Assembly: GCF_030286555.1 (NCBI RefSeq)
Contig: NZ_JASVWF010000005.1
Span: 186,001 to 250,000 of the forward strand
Direction of reading: 5' to 3'
DNA length: 64,000 nt
Source: Actinomycetospora termitidis
GTDB lineage: Bacteria > Actinomycetota > Actinomycetes > Mycobacteriales > Pseudonocardiaceae
Within the stretch, counting starts at the first letter, position 1; each line of letters opens with the position of its first letter. Made by a program: the position numbers and the translations under genes. Below the pieces are notes generated by a model. That model ran no database searches. It saw only the letters and a list, made by a program, of their open reading frames with translations, and had not been told where the DNA came from. Shown in pieces: positions 35,041 to 44,937 of the stretch.

Positions 35041-35241
35041 CCCAAGGATGGTGACGACACGCCGCACAAGTTCGGATCTCCGGCCAGAGCAGCTGGTCTG
35101 TGAAGGTGGCCGCGTCCAGCACGAACCCGGGGCGCACGTCGACCTGCAGCTCGTACGAGCGCGTTGAATCGATCGGCCCGACCACGGAGCTGCTGCGTGC
35201 GCCAGACACGGCACTCACCGACCTAGCGGCGCGGCGCCGTG

Positions 35242-35736
35242 TCACCCGAACAGCGTGGGCACCCCGGTGCCCTCGAGGTCGAGCAGCGCCCGCTTGCGCT
35301 CCATCCCACCGCCGTAGCCGGTGAGCGAGCCGTTGGTCCCGATCACCCGGTGGCACGGCACGACGATGCTCACCGGGTTCTTCCCGTTCGCGAGGCCCAC
35401 GGCCCGCACGGCGGTCGGCTGCCCGATCGCCACCGCGAGCTCGCCGTACGTCCAGGTCTCGCCGTACGGGATGGTCCGCAGCGCCGCCCACACCCGTCGC
35501 TGGAACTCGGTGCCCCGGAGCACGACCTCCGTCGAGAACTCCCGCAGCGACCCGTCGAAGTAGGCCGCCAGCTCCTCGCGCGCAGCGGGCACCGCGTCGT
35601 CGACCCGCTCCCCCAGCGCCTCGACCGACGGCCCGTGTCGGTGCTCGGTCATGTAGAGCCCCGACAGCACCCCGTCGTCCGCCCGCAGCGTGAGCGGCCC
35701 GAGCGGGCTCTCCATCACCGAGTGCGTCACCGCCAT
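35242..35736 (-). CDS. ogt: Methylated-DNA--protein-cysteine methyltransferase
   Basis: DNA repair protein that moves alkyl groups from O6-alkylguanine to its own cysteine. The 164-residue product has the N-terminal Ada-like segment, GTEFQRRVWAALRTIPYGETWTYGELA, the arginine finger AVRAVGLANGKNPVSIVVPCHRVIGTNGSLTGYGGG, and the acceptor cysteine in PCHR. ATG at 35736 chosen. It starts 14 nt after ureBC stops and is transcribed with it, so a repair gene sits in the middle of the urease operon; there is no functional link I can name. Confidence 0.95.
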   Translation of the reverse strand: MAVTHSVMESPLGPLTLRADDGVLSGLYMTEHRHGPSVEALGERVDDAVPAAREELAAYFDGSLREFSTEVVLRGTEFQRRVWAALRTIPYGETWTYGELAVAIGQPTAVRAVGLANGKNPVSIVVPCHRVIGTNGSLTGYGGGMERKRALLDLEGTGVPTLFG

Positions 35737-35750
35737 GCCGGCGAGGCTAC

Positions 35751-37816
<2,066 letters not shown>

Positions 37817-37820
<4 letters not shown>

Positions 37821-38119
37821 TGGATCGGCTCGTGCACGGTCACGAGCTTCGTCCCGTCCGGGAACGTCGCCTCCACCGCGACGCTGGGGAGCATCTCCGG
37901 GATGCCCTCCATGACGTCGTCACGGGTGAGCACGTGCTGCCCGTCCGCCATGAGGTCGGCGACGCTGCGGCCGTCCCGGGCGCCCTCGAGGATCCAGGAG
38001 CTGAGCAGGGCGACCGCCTCGGGGTGGTTCAGCCGCAGCCCGCGGGCCCGCCGCTCCCTCGCGAGGTTCGCCGCCACGTGCAGCAGCAGCTTCTCCTGTT
38101 CGTGCGGCGACAGCAGCAA
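37817..38119 (-). CDS. ureA: Urease gamma subunit
   Basis: Small structural subunit of urease, 100 residues, the standard length. It reads [26 protein letters not shown], then [28 protein letters not shown] and [37 protein letters not shown], all characteristic. The start is a TTG at 38119 following GAGAGGAG; no ATG or GTG fits the family N-terminus. It overlaps the fused ureBC gene by GTGA, giving tight stoichiometric coupling, and lies 32 nt after the transporter gene. Confidence 0.94.
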
Positions 38120-38151
38120 CCCCGGCTCCTCTCGGTGGACGTGCGGGCAGG

Positions 38152-39822
38152 CTACGGGGAGGCGGGCAGGACGTGGGTCCCGCTGCGGTCGGTCGACAGG
38201 CAGAGCGAGCAGACGTACCCCTCGCCGGTGCCCGACGCCGTCATGTCCGGCCGCTCGAAGTCCTGGTCGCACACCTGGCAGTGCAGCGTCTCCCCCGACG
38301 GGTTGCCGTGCTCGTCGTGCATCGGCGCCTCGATGCCGTCGTCGGTGCGGCGCAGGTAGTACTTCCCGCGGGTCGCCAGCGCCAGGACCGGCGGCAGGAC
38401 GAGGGCGAGCACGATCGCGACCAGCGGCGAGTACGAGGCGAGCGTGTCGCCGAGGACGCCGAAGAACGCGAGGATCGAGACGCCGGCGGCGATCAGCATC
38501 GACCCGAAACCGACCGGGTTGACGTCGTACAGCATCCCGCGGCGGAACTCCGGCTGCTTCGGCGAGATGCCGAGCAGGTACTTGTTGATCGCGATGTCCG
38601 AGGCGACCACGACCACCCAGGCCATGCCGCAGTTCGCGTAGAAGCCGAGGATCGTGTTCAGGAAGTCGAACATGTTCGCTTCCATGAGGATCAGCGCGAT
38701 CACCAGGTTCACGCCGAGGAACACCAGCCGGCCCGGGTAGTGCTTCGTGATCCGCGTGTAGGAGTTCGTCCAGGCGAGCGAGCCGGAGTACGCGTTCGTC
38801 ACGTTGATCTTGATCTGGCTGATGACGACGAGGATCACGGCCAGGGTGAGCGCGAGCCACGCCGGCATGATGTTCGTGTAGATCTCGAGGAACTGGCGGA
38901 CCGGCTCGTTCGCGAACGACGACGCCCCGGCCACGTTCGCGAGCAGGTACACCGCGAGGAACAGCCCGACGACCTGCTTGGCCGCCCCGAAGATCACCCA
39001 GCCCGGCCCGGCGAGGACCGTCGCGGTCCACCAGCGCCGGGCGTTCTCCGGGGTCTTCGGCGGCATGAACCGCAGGTAGTCGATCTGCTCGGCGATCTGC
39101 GCGATCAGGGAGAGGCAGACGCCCGCCGCGAGCATCACCGATCCCAGGCTCGGGCTGCCCTGGCCCTCCTCACCCTGGTAGGCGAAGAACGTCGACACCG
39201 ATTCCGGGTGGCTGATCATCAGGTACACGAACGGCAGCACCATCAGGACCAGCCACAGCGGCGTCGTCCAGAGCTGCAGTTTCGAGAGCAGGCTCATCCC
39301 GTAGACCACGAGCGGGAAGATGACGATCGTCGAGGCCGCGTAGCCGATCCACAACGGGATCCCGAGGCCGAGCTCGAGCCCCTGGGCCATGATCGAGCCC
39401 TCGAGCGCGAAGAAGATGAACGTGAACGTCGCGAAGATGACGTTGGTGACCACGGAGCCGTAGTAGCCGAAGCCACTGCCGCGGGTGATGAGGTCGAGGT
39501 CGAGGTTGTAGCGGGCCGCGTAGTAGGCGAGCGGGAAGCCGGACAGGAAGATCACGACGGCGAACACGAGAATGCCCCACAGCGCGTTCACCGTGCCGTA
39601 GGAGATGCCGATGTTCGCGCCGATCGCGAAGTCGGCGAGGTAGGCGATGCCGCCGAGCGCGGACGTCGCGACGACCCCCGTGGACCACTTCCGGTAGCTG
39701 CGCGGCGCGAACCGCAGCGTGTAGTCCTCGAGGGTCTCGTTCGCCTTCGTGACGGGGGCCGTCGCCGTTCCCGTCGTCGCCTGCACGTCCTGCGACACCC
39801 GCACCACCCCTTCCGTCGCCAC
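38152..39822 (-). CDS. NCS1-family transporter with C-terminal zinc-ribbon-like tail
   Basis: Secondary transporter of 556 residues with about 12 spans. The purine/cytosine/allantoin permease (NCS1) pattern is clear: [19 protein letters not shown] at the N-terminus, [34 protein letters not shown], and [22 protein letters not shown]. The last 60 residues are soluble and carry CQVC and CSLC pairs about 20 residues apart, a likely zinc ribbon. Being the first gene before ureA, it probably imports urea or a urea-yielding nitrogen source such as allantoin. A possible GlnR site lies upstream. Confidence 0.9.
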   Translation of the reverse strand: MATEGVVRVSQDVQATTGTATAPVTKANETLEDYTLRFAPRSYRKWSTGVVATSALGGIAYLADFAIGANIGISYGTVNALWGILVFAVVIFLSGFPLAYYAARYNLDLDLITRGSGFGYYGSVVTNVIFATFTFIFFALEGSIMAQGLELGLGIPLWIGYAASTIVIFPLVVYGMSLLSKLQLWTTPLWLVLMVLPFVYLMISHPESVSTFFAYQGEEGQGSPSLGSVMLAAGVCLSLIAQIAEQIDYLRFMPPKTPENARRWWTATVLAGPGWVIFGAAKQVVGLFLAVYLLANVAGASSFANEPVRQFLEIYTNIMPAWLALTLAVILVVISQIKINVTNAYSGSLAWTNSYTRITKHYPGRLVFLGVNLVIALILMEANMFDFLNTILGFYANCGMAWVVVVASDIAINKYLLGISPKQPEFRRGMLYDVNPVGFGSMLIAAGVSILAFFGVLGDTLASYSPLVAIVLALVLPPVLALATRGKYYLRRTDDGIEAPMHDEHGNPSGETLHCQVCDQDFERPDMTASGTGEGYVCSLCLSTDRSGTHVLPASP

Positions 39823-39867
39823 CCCCGTCCGGGGCGGCGCCGTGAAGCCTGGGTGAGTGCGATGTGC

Positions 39868-40860
39868 TCAGCTTTGCCGCGGTGTCACCGGGGTGTTAAT
39901 TGCCCCCCGGACGGGTGGCGGGGCGCAGTGCTCCTCGTGGTCGGCGTGCTCCGCGGTCTCGATCTGCAGCGTCGAGTGGTCGATGCCGAACCGCTCCCGC
40001 AGCGCCTCGCCGGCCCGGTCGAGGACGCTCGCGCCGTCGGCGCGCCCCTCGCAGTGCGGGGTGGCGTCCTCGTCCACCACGAGATGCGCCGAGGCTGCGG
40101 GGACCCGGTCGGAGATGACCCACACGTGCAGGTCGTGCACCTCCTGGACGCCGGGCACCGCGAGCAGGGCAGCGCGGATCTCCTCGACGTCGGTGCCGGG
40201 CGGGGTGCCCTCGAGCAGCACGTGGGCGGTGGTCGAGAGCAGCGTGACGGTGCGCGGCACGAGGATGGCGACGATCACCAGCGACGCGACGACGTCCGCG
40301 TACGGCCAGCCGGTCAGCAGCACGACCCCCGCCGCGACCATGACGGCCACCGACCCGAGCGCGTCGCCGAGCACGTGCAGGGCCGCGCCCCGCACGTTGA
40401 GCGACCCCGTGCCACCGGAGAGCACCGCGAGGGAGACCAGGTTCCCGACCAGGCCCACCGCACCGAAGACGAGCAGCGCGAGCCCGGGCACCTCGGGCGG
40501 GGTGTCGGCGAGCAGGCGCTCCACCGCCTCCACCGCGACCCACACCGTGACGGCGAGCAGCGCGAGGGCGTTGACCGCCGCCCCGAGCACCTCGCTGCGG
40601 CCGAGCCCGAAGGTGCGCCGGGCACTCGGCGGGCGCTGCGCGAGGCGGGCGGCGACGACCGCGGTGACCAGCGCGGCCACGTCGGTGACCTGGTGCCCGA
40701 GGTCCGCGAGCAGCGACAGCGACCCGGTGATCCACGCCCCGACCGCGCCGGACACGAGCACCAGCGCCGTGATGACCAGGGCGATCGTCAGCCGGCGGCC
40801 GTCCGCGGCCGCGCCGTGGGCGTGCCCGTGGCCATGGCCGTGCCCGTGATCGTGCCCCAT
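39868..40860 (-). CDS. Cation diffusion facilitator (zinc/metal exporter)
   Basis: Proton-coupled metal efflux protein of 330 residues with six spans. A histidine-rich N-terminus (MGHDHGHGHGHGHAHG) precedes them. The transport-site motifs are visible as HxxxD: LLADLGHQVTDVAALV in span II and ALHVLGDALGSV in span V. A cytoplasmic ferredoxin-like domain follows (VPGVQEVHDLHVWVISDRVPAASAHLVV). ATG at 40860. A 20-bp palindrome just upstream looks like a metal-repressor site. A link with nickel for the adjacent urease is possible, but zinc is the family's commonest substrate. Confidence 0.93.
   Translation of the reverse strand: MGHDHGHGHGHGHAHGAAADGRRLTIALVITALVLVSGAVGAWITGSLSLLADLGHQVTDVAALVTAVVAARLAQRPPSARRTFGLGRSEVLGAAVNALALLAVTVWVAVEAVERLLADTPPEVPGLALLVFGAVGLVGNLVSLAVLSGGTGSLNVRGAALHVLGDALGSVAVMVAAGVVLLTGWPYADVVASLVIVAILVPRTVTLLSTTAHVLLEGTPPGTDVEEIRAALLAVPGVQEVHDLHVWVISDRVPAASAHLVVDEDATPHCEGRADGASVLDRAGEALRERFGIDHSTLQIETAEHADHEEHCAPPPVRGAINTPVTPRQS
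39873..39899 (-). promoter_or_regulatory. GlnR-box-like triplet upstream of the urease/transporter operon
   Basis: Read on the minus strand, TTAAC, GTGAC and GCAAA occur 11 bp apart, resembling the AC-n6-type GlnR sites that control nitrogen genes in actinobacteria. The site lies about 50-80 bp before the NCS1 start and within the 3' end of the CDF gene. The third element is a weak match, so this is tentative. Confidence 0.33.
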
Positions 40861-40872
40861 GACCCGGACGAT

Positions 40873-40892
40873 ACATGCACGCATGCGCATGT
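40873..40892. promoter_or_regulatory. Palindromic operator candidate of the CDF gene
   Basis: ACATGC and GCATGT flank an 8-bp centre that itself contains GCATGC. The 20-bp site is 13 bp upstream of the CDF ATG and overlaps any promoter there. ArsR/SmtB-type metal sensors bind sites of this size, but no such gene is in the window. Confidence 0.5.
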
Positions 40893-40944
40893 CGAGACGA
40901 CCGGGAGGTGACGTCGGACGCCTGCTGTGCTCGCCCGGACGAAG

Positions 40945-41056
40945 CGGCTCCACGACTCCCCGTGATCGAGCGTGACGCTCGGCGACGCCCGAGCTCCGGA
41001 CGTGCGGCAAGACCGATTCCAGTGGAAGCGGTTCTGCCGCATGGTTCGTGGAGCCG
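40945..41056. other. Structured intergenic element able to form a three-way junction
   Basis: A perfect 11-bp outer stem (CGGCTCCACGA at 40945, TCGTGGAGCCG at 41046) encloses two hairpins. The first is CGAGCG-TGA-CGCTCG at 40967-40981. The second, at 41003-41041, has 7-bp TGCGGCA/TGCCGCA arms and further inner pairing. It fills most of the 280-bp gap between the CDF and Uma2 genes. Either a structured RNA or a small non-autonomous inverted-repeat element. Confidence 0.5.
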
Positions 41057-41081
41057 GACGCGTCACCGACGGCGGCAGCTG

Positions 41082-41121
41082 GCAGGTTCCGAGCGCCCCG
41101 AACCTGCGTCACGTCGCTCTC
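41082..41121. repeat. Hairpin repeat, family member shared with 55981-56040
   Basis: GCAGGTTC and GAACCTGC form an 8-bp stem around 10 bp. The right arm and its extension (41100-41122, starting GAACCTGCGTCACGTCGC) match 56016-56038 at 21 of 23 positions. This points to a dispersed palindromic repeat rather than a site special to the Uma2 gene. Confidence 0.5.
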
Positions 41122-41140
41122 GGGGGCGGTCAGGCCCCGG

Positions 41141-41701
41141 CTACCGCGTGATCGTCGGGCCGAAGGCCAGGGCCGCAGGTCCGCGGTGCTCCGCGACGAG
41201 CCGGTACGAGACACCTTCGAGGACGAACTCCGCCATCGCACCGTCGGGGTCCACGATCACGTAGTGCGCGATCCCGACCTCGGCGTACTCCGCGAGCTTC
41301 GCCACGCGATCGGTCCGCCGCGAGCCCGGCGAAACGATCTCCAGCACCGCGAGGACGTCGACCGGCAGCACACGAGCACGATCCGGGACGACGGCCCTCG
41401 GCACGACGACGAGGTCCGGCACCCGGACCGTCGCCGGTCCCCGGCCGCCGCCGTCATCCACCACCAGCTCGACCTCGGGCAGGGCGGTGAGCGCGTCGCC
41501 GAGCTGCGCACGCAGCTGCGCGCAGAACTCGAACACCAGGTCCTGGTGCCGGAGGGCCGGGCGCGGACTGACGACCATCACCCCCTCCACGAGCTCGTAC
41601 CGCGCGGAGTCGTCCTCGGGCAGCGCCTCCCATTCCGCGAGGTCGATCAGGTGATCGGGCGGGCGTGGGGGCCAGGCGGAGCCGGCAGCGGTCATGGTCA
41701 T
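41141..41701 (-). CDS. Uma2-family (restriction-endonuclease-like fold) protein
   Basis: Protein of 186 residues. It has the family core: DDSARYELVEGVMVVSPRPALRHQDLVFEFCAQLR, VRVPDLVVVPRA, and VLAVLEIVSPGSRRTDRVAKLAEYAEVGIAHYVIVD, with the acidic and ExV-type residues of a PD-(D/E)XK nuclease. Uma2 proteins are common in multiple copies in actinobacteria and their biological role is unclear. ATG at 41701 follows GGAGGAGG; the ATG two codons later is an alternative. Confidence 0.88.
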   Translation of the reverse strand: MTMTAAGSAWPPRPPDHLIDLAEWEALPEDDSARYELVEGVMVVSPRPALRHQDLVFEFCAQLRAQLGDALTALPEVELVVDDGGGRGPATVRVPDLVVVPRAVVPDRARVLPVDVLAVLEIVSPGSRRTDRVAKLAEYAEVGIAHYVIVDPDGAMAEFVLEGVSYRLVAEHRGPAALAFGPTITR

Positions 41702-41794
41702 CTCACCTCCTCCGACGCACCGCATCGTCCCACGGTTCCGGGCCCACGAAATCGGTCCCGACCCGACGTCTCCGAAGGGCTAGCGTCCACCAGT

Positions 41795-42331
41795 GTGGAG
41801 GTGACGTTCCGCCCGGTGACGGCGGACGACTTCGCCTTGATCGGGCGCTGGCTCGCCGAGCCGCACGTCGAGCGGTGGTGGGCGCACGAGTTCACCCCGG
41901 ACGCGATCGAGCGGGACTTCGGACCCACGCTGCGCGGCGAGGAACCGGCCGAGGACCTCATCGCGAGCGCCTACGGGCGGCCGATCGGGCTGTGTCAGCG
42001 GTCCTTCTGGCACGCCTACCCGGAGGAGGTCGAGGAGTTCGCGCCGTACCTCGACGTCCCTCGGGACGCGATGACGATCGACTACCTGATCGGAGACCCG
42101 GCCGACGTCGGGCAGGGTCTGGGCACCGCCCTGATCCGGGACCTCGCCGTCGACACGTTCGCCGCCCACGCCGACTGCGGTGTGCTCCTCGTGCCCGTGA
42201 TCGCGGGCAACCCGGCGTCGTGGCGGGCCCTGGAGAAGGCCGGCTTCCGCTTCGTCGCCCACGCCCGGGCCGCCCCCGACAACCCGATCGACCCGCCCGA
42301 CCACCGCGTCTACCGGCTCGACCGACCGTGA
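41795..42331 (+). CDS. GNAT acetyltransferase resembling aminoglycoside 6'-N-acetyltransferases
   Basis: Protein of 178 residues in the GNAT fold. The opening VTFRPVTADDFALIGRWLAEPHVERWW and the acetyl-CoA loop IDYLIGDPADVGQGLGTALIRDLAVDTF parallel the AAC(6')-Ib group, as does NPASWRALEKAGFRFV near the C-terminus. Aminoglycoside acetylation is therefore possible, though relatives also acylate siderophore lysine precursors or proteins. Start GTG at 41795; upstream open frame is a shadow of the Uma2 gene. It stands 21 bp before a methyltransferase gene. Confidence 0.82.
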   Translation: MEVTFRPVTADDFALIGRWLAEPHVERWWAHEFTPDAIERDFGPTLRGEEPAEDLIASAYGRPIGLCQRSFWHAYPEEVEEFAPYLDVPRDAMTIDYLIGDPADVGQGLGTALIRDLAVDTFAAHADCGVLLVPVIAGNPASWRALEKAGFRFVAHARAAPDNPIDPPDHRVYRLDRP

Positions 42332-42351
42332 CGGCGCACTAACATGCGCCG

Positions 42352-42984
42352 GTGTCCGACAACCCCTGGCTCGTCGTCACCGGAGGCACCGCCGGCCCCG
42401 GGTACGCGCAGCGCTTCGCGACGATGGCCGCGGAGGGCGCCGACCTGCACGGCGAGGCCCGCCGCGTCCACGGCCTGCTCGACGCCGAACCGGGCGACGT
42501 CCTCGATGCCGGGTGCGGCACCGGGCGGGTCGCGACCCACCTCGCGGAGCTCGGCCACCGGGTCGTCGGGGTCGACCTGGACGCCTCCATGCTCGACGAG
42601 GCCCGCGCCGCGGCCCCGTCGCTCCCGTGGCTCCTCCGCGACCTCGCGACCCTCGACCTGCACCGGCGCTTCGACCTCGTCGTCGGCGCCGGCAACCTGT
42701 GGCCGCTGCTCACCCCGGGCACCCACGCCCGCGTGATCGCCCGGCTCGCCGCGCACCTGCGTCCGGGCGGTCTCCTGGTGCTCGGGTTCGGGCTCGACAG
42801 CGAGCACGTGCCGTTCACCCTGCCCGACGGCGTGCCGTTCCCTGACCTGCACGCCTACGACACGGCCGCCGTCGGCGCCGGCCTGCAGCTGCTCGTCCGC
42901 ACCGCCGACTGGGACGGCCGCGAGCCGTACACCGGGGGCGGCTACGCGGTGAGCGTCCACCGCCGAGGGAGCACCACGCCGTGA
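42352..42984 (+). CDS. Class I SAM-dependent methyltransferase
   Basis: Small-molecule-type methyltransferase of 210 residues. The SAM motif VLDAGCGTGRVATHLAELGHRVVGVDLDASMLDEAR is textbook, followed by FDLVVGAGNLWPLLTPGTHARVIARLAAHLRPGGLLVLGFGL. No N- or C-terminal substrate domain is recognisable, so the substrate is unknown. GTG start at 42352. It overlaps the antiporter gene by GTGA, so the two are translated together, possibly with the acetyltransferase before them. Confidence 0.87.
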   Translation: MSDNPWLVVTGGTAGPGYAQRFATMAAEGADLHGEARRVHGLLDAEPGDVLDAGCGTGRVATHLAELGHRVVGVDLDASMLDEARAAAPSLPWLLRDLATLDLHRRFDLVVGAGNLWPLLTPGTHARVIARLAAHLRPGGLLVLGFGLDSEHVPFTLPDGVPFPDLHAYDTAAVGAGLQLLVRTADWDGREPYTGGGYAVSVHRRGSTTP

Positions 42985-44543
42985 ACGGCCTCGCCCTGCT
43001 GATCGTCCTGGTCGTCTCGCTCGGGGTCACCGCCCTCGCCGACCGGTTCCGGGTGTCCTCCCCGCTGCTGCTCGTGGTGGTGGGGCTCGGGCTCTCGTTC
43101 GTCCCCGGCATCCCGAACGTGCCACTGGACCCCGACCTCGTGCTGTTCCTCGTCCTCCCGCCGCTGCTCTACTCCGCGGCGCTCGAGTCGTCCGCGCTGC
43201 GCATCCGGGAGAACCTGAACCGCATCGGCCAGCTCGCCTTCGGCCTCGTCATCTTCACGACGGCGGTCGTCGGGCTCGTCGCGTGGTGGGTCGTCCCCGG
43301 GCTGCCGCTGGCGAGCGCCCTCGTGCTCGGGGCCGTGGTCGCGCCGCCCGACGCGGTCGCGGCCGCGTCCATCGGCCGCCGGCTCGGTCTGAACCGACGG
43401 ATGATGACCGTCCTCGAGGGCGAGAGCCTGCTGAACGACGCCACGGCGCTGACGCTGTTCCGGGTGCTCCTGGCGGTCGCGCTCGGCGCGGGAGCCTCGA
43501 TCTGGGAGGGCCTGCTCGAGTTCCTCATCGCGGCGGTCGGCGGGATCGCGATCGGCGCGGTCGCCGGCTGGGTGATCCACCGGGTGCGGCTGCGGCTGGG
43601 CGACTCCTCGCTGGAGAGCGCGGTCGGCCTCGTCGTGCCGTTCGCGATCTACCTGCTCGCCGAGGACCTGCACGCGTCCGGAGTGCTCGCCGTCGTCGTC
43701 GCGGGCCTCTACCTCGGGCACAAGTCCACCGAGGGCGGGTTCGCGACCCGCATCCAGGACCAGGCGGTGTGGAAGGCCCTCGACCGCCTGCTCGAGGCCC
43801 TGGTCTTCGCACTGATCGGGCTGCAGCTGGCGGTGGTCGTGGCAGACCTGCGCCTGCCGTTCGAGCTGGTCGTGGCGTCGTCGGTGGCGGTGCTCGCGGC
43901 GACGATCCTCGCGCGCTTCGTCTGGATGTTCCCGACGATCTACCTGCCGCGGGTCCTGCCGAAGGTCCGGGCGCGGGGTCCCGCGATGCCGTGGCGGGTG
44001 CCGACGGTGCTCTCGTGGGCGGGGATGCGCGGGGTGGTCACGCTCGCGGCCGCCTTCGTCATCGACCCCGCCATGCCGGGGCGCGACATCGTGGTGTTCC
44101 TGGCGTTCGTCGTGACCGTCGGGACGCTGCTGATCCAGGGGCTCTCGCTGCCCTGGGTGATCCGACGCCTGAACGTCTACGACACCGGCGCCCAGAAGGA
44201 CACGCTGCAGGAGGCCGCCGCCAAGCAGGCCGCCGCCGAGACCGCACTGGCCCGGCTCGAGGAGCTCACCGCCGGCGACGAGGACCGCACCCCCTCGCAC
44301 GTCACCGACCAGCTCCGCTCCTGGGCCGAGCAACGGTCCAACGGGGCGTGGGAACGGCTCGGACGGCCGGCGGAGGAGATCGGCGAGTCCCCGTCGGTCG
44401 CCTTCGTGCGGCTGCGGCGGGCGATGCTGGACGCCGAGCGGCGCACGTTCGTCCGGTTCCGTGACATGGGCCGGCTCGAGGAGTCCGCGATGCGCGAGCT
44501 GCTGCGGGAACTGGACTACGAGGAGGCGATGCTCGACCGGTGA
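42981..44543 (+). CDS. Na+(K+)/H+ antiporter, CPA1 family
   Basis: Membrane antiporter of 520 residues with 12-13 spans followed by a 110-residue cytoplasmic tail. Family motifs are FLVLPPLLYSAALE, APPDAVAAASIGRRLGL, and EGESLLNDATALTLFRVLLAVAL with the ND pair essential for ion binding, plus LSWAGMRGVVTLAAAF. The tail (from KDTLQEAAAKQAAAETALARLEEL) is helical and probably regulatory. Start GTG at 42981 overlapping the methyltransferase stop. It would serve pH and sodium homeostasis. Confidence 0.94.
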   Translation: MNGLALLIVLVVSLGVTALADRFRVSSPLLLVVVGLGLSFVPGIPNVPLDPDLVLFLVLPPLLYSAALESSALRIRENLNRIGQLAFGLVIFTTAVVGLVAWWVVPGLPLASALVLGAVVAPPDAVAAASIGRRLGLNRRMMTVLEGESLLNDATALTLFRVLLAVALGAGASIWEGLLEFLIAAVGGIAIGAVAGWVIHRVRLRLGDSSLESAVGLVVPFAIYLLAEDLHASGVLAVVVAGLYLGHKSTEGGFATRIQDQAVWKALDRLLEALVFALIGLQLAVVVADLRLPFELVVASSVAVLAATILARFVWMFPTIYLPRVLPKVRARGPAMPWRVPTVLSWAGMRGVVTLAAAFVIDPAMPGRDIVVFLAFVVTVGTLLIQGLSLPWVIRRLNVYDTGAQKDTLQEAAAKQAAAETALARLEELTAGDEDRTPSHVTDQLRSWAEQRSNGAWERLGRPAEEIGESPSVAFVRLRRAMLDAERRTFVRFRDMGRLEESAMRELLRELDYEEAMLDR

Positions 44544-44577
44544 TCCGCGGGGCGCGGCTGGGCGACGGCGCGCAGGC

Positions 44578-44867
44578 GTTGCGTCGCGCACACGGGCCAC
44601 GGGAGTCGCCCGCCGGTGTCTGCCCGTTGCGTCCCGCACACGGCTGGACGGGTTCGCCCTGCGGCGCACCGGCGTTGCGTCGCGCACACGTCGGGCTTCC
44701 CGCGAGATCGACGCCCGACGGGATCGCCGCCGAATCCGCCGCAACTCGGCCGGCCGTATGCGTCCCGCAACGCGCCACCGGACCCACCGCGACTCGGCCA
44801 GCCGTATGCGTCCCGCAACGCGCCACCGGACCCACCGCGACTCGGCCAGCCGTGTGCGCCCCGCAAC
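44578..44867. repeat. Second 48-bp-period intergenic repeat block
   Basis: The 18-bp core GTTGCGTSSCGCACACGG starts at 44578, 44626 and 44674. Its reverse complement (CCGTATGCGTCCCGCAAC or close variants) starts at 44754, 44802 and 44850. Every step within a block is 48 bp, and the 30-bp interval between the inverted copies at 44754 and 44802 is identical to the next one. The gene-free stretch 44544-44937 holds nothing else I can support; open frames in it are products of the repeat. Same architecture as 25647-25901. Confidence 0.88.
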
Positions 44868-44937
44868 ACCCGGCGGTTCGGGTCCGCTCCACCGATCGAC
44901 GCCCGCGGTCGGTCGACGACTCGCTAGGGTGCCTCGC

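Noticed and set aside
34988-35218. A 76-codon minus-strand frame starting GTG at 35218 and ending in a GTGA overlap with ureF, with a cysteine/histidine-rich tail
   Set aside because: Any GTG followed by A creates that overlap by chance, the tail is encoded by the hairpin element at 35003-35040, and there is no strong ribosome site. Worth checking by ribosome profiling, but not listed as a gene.
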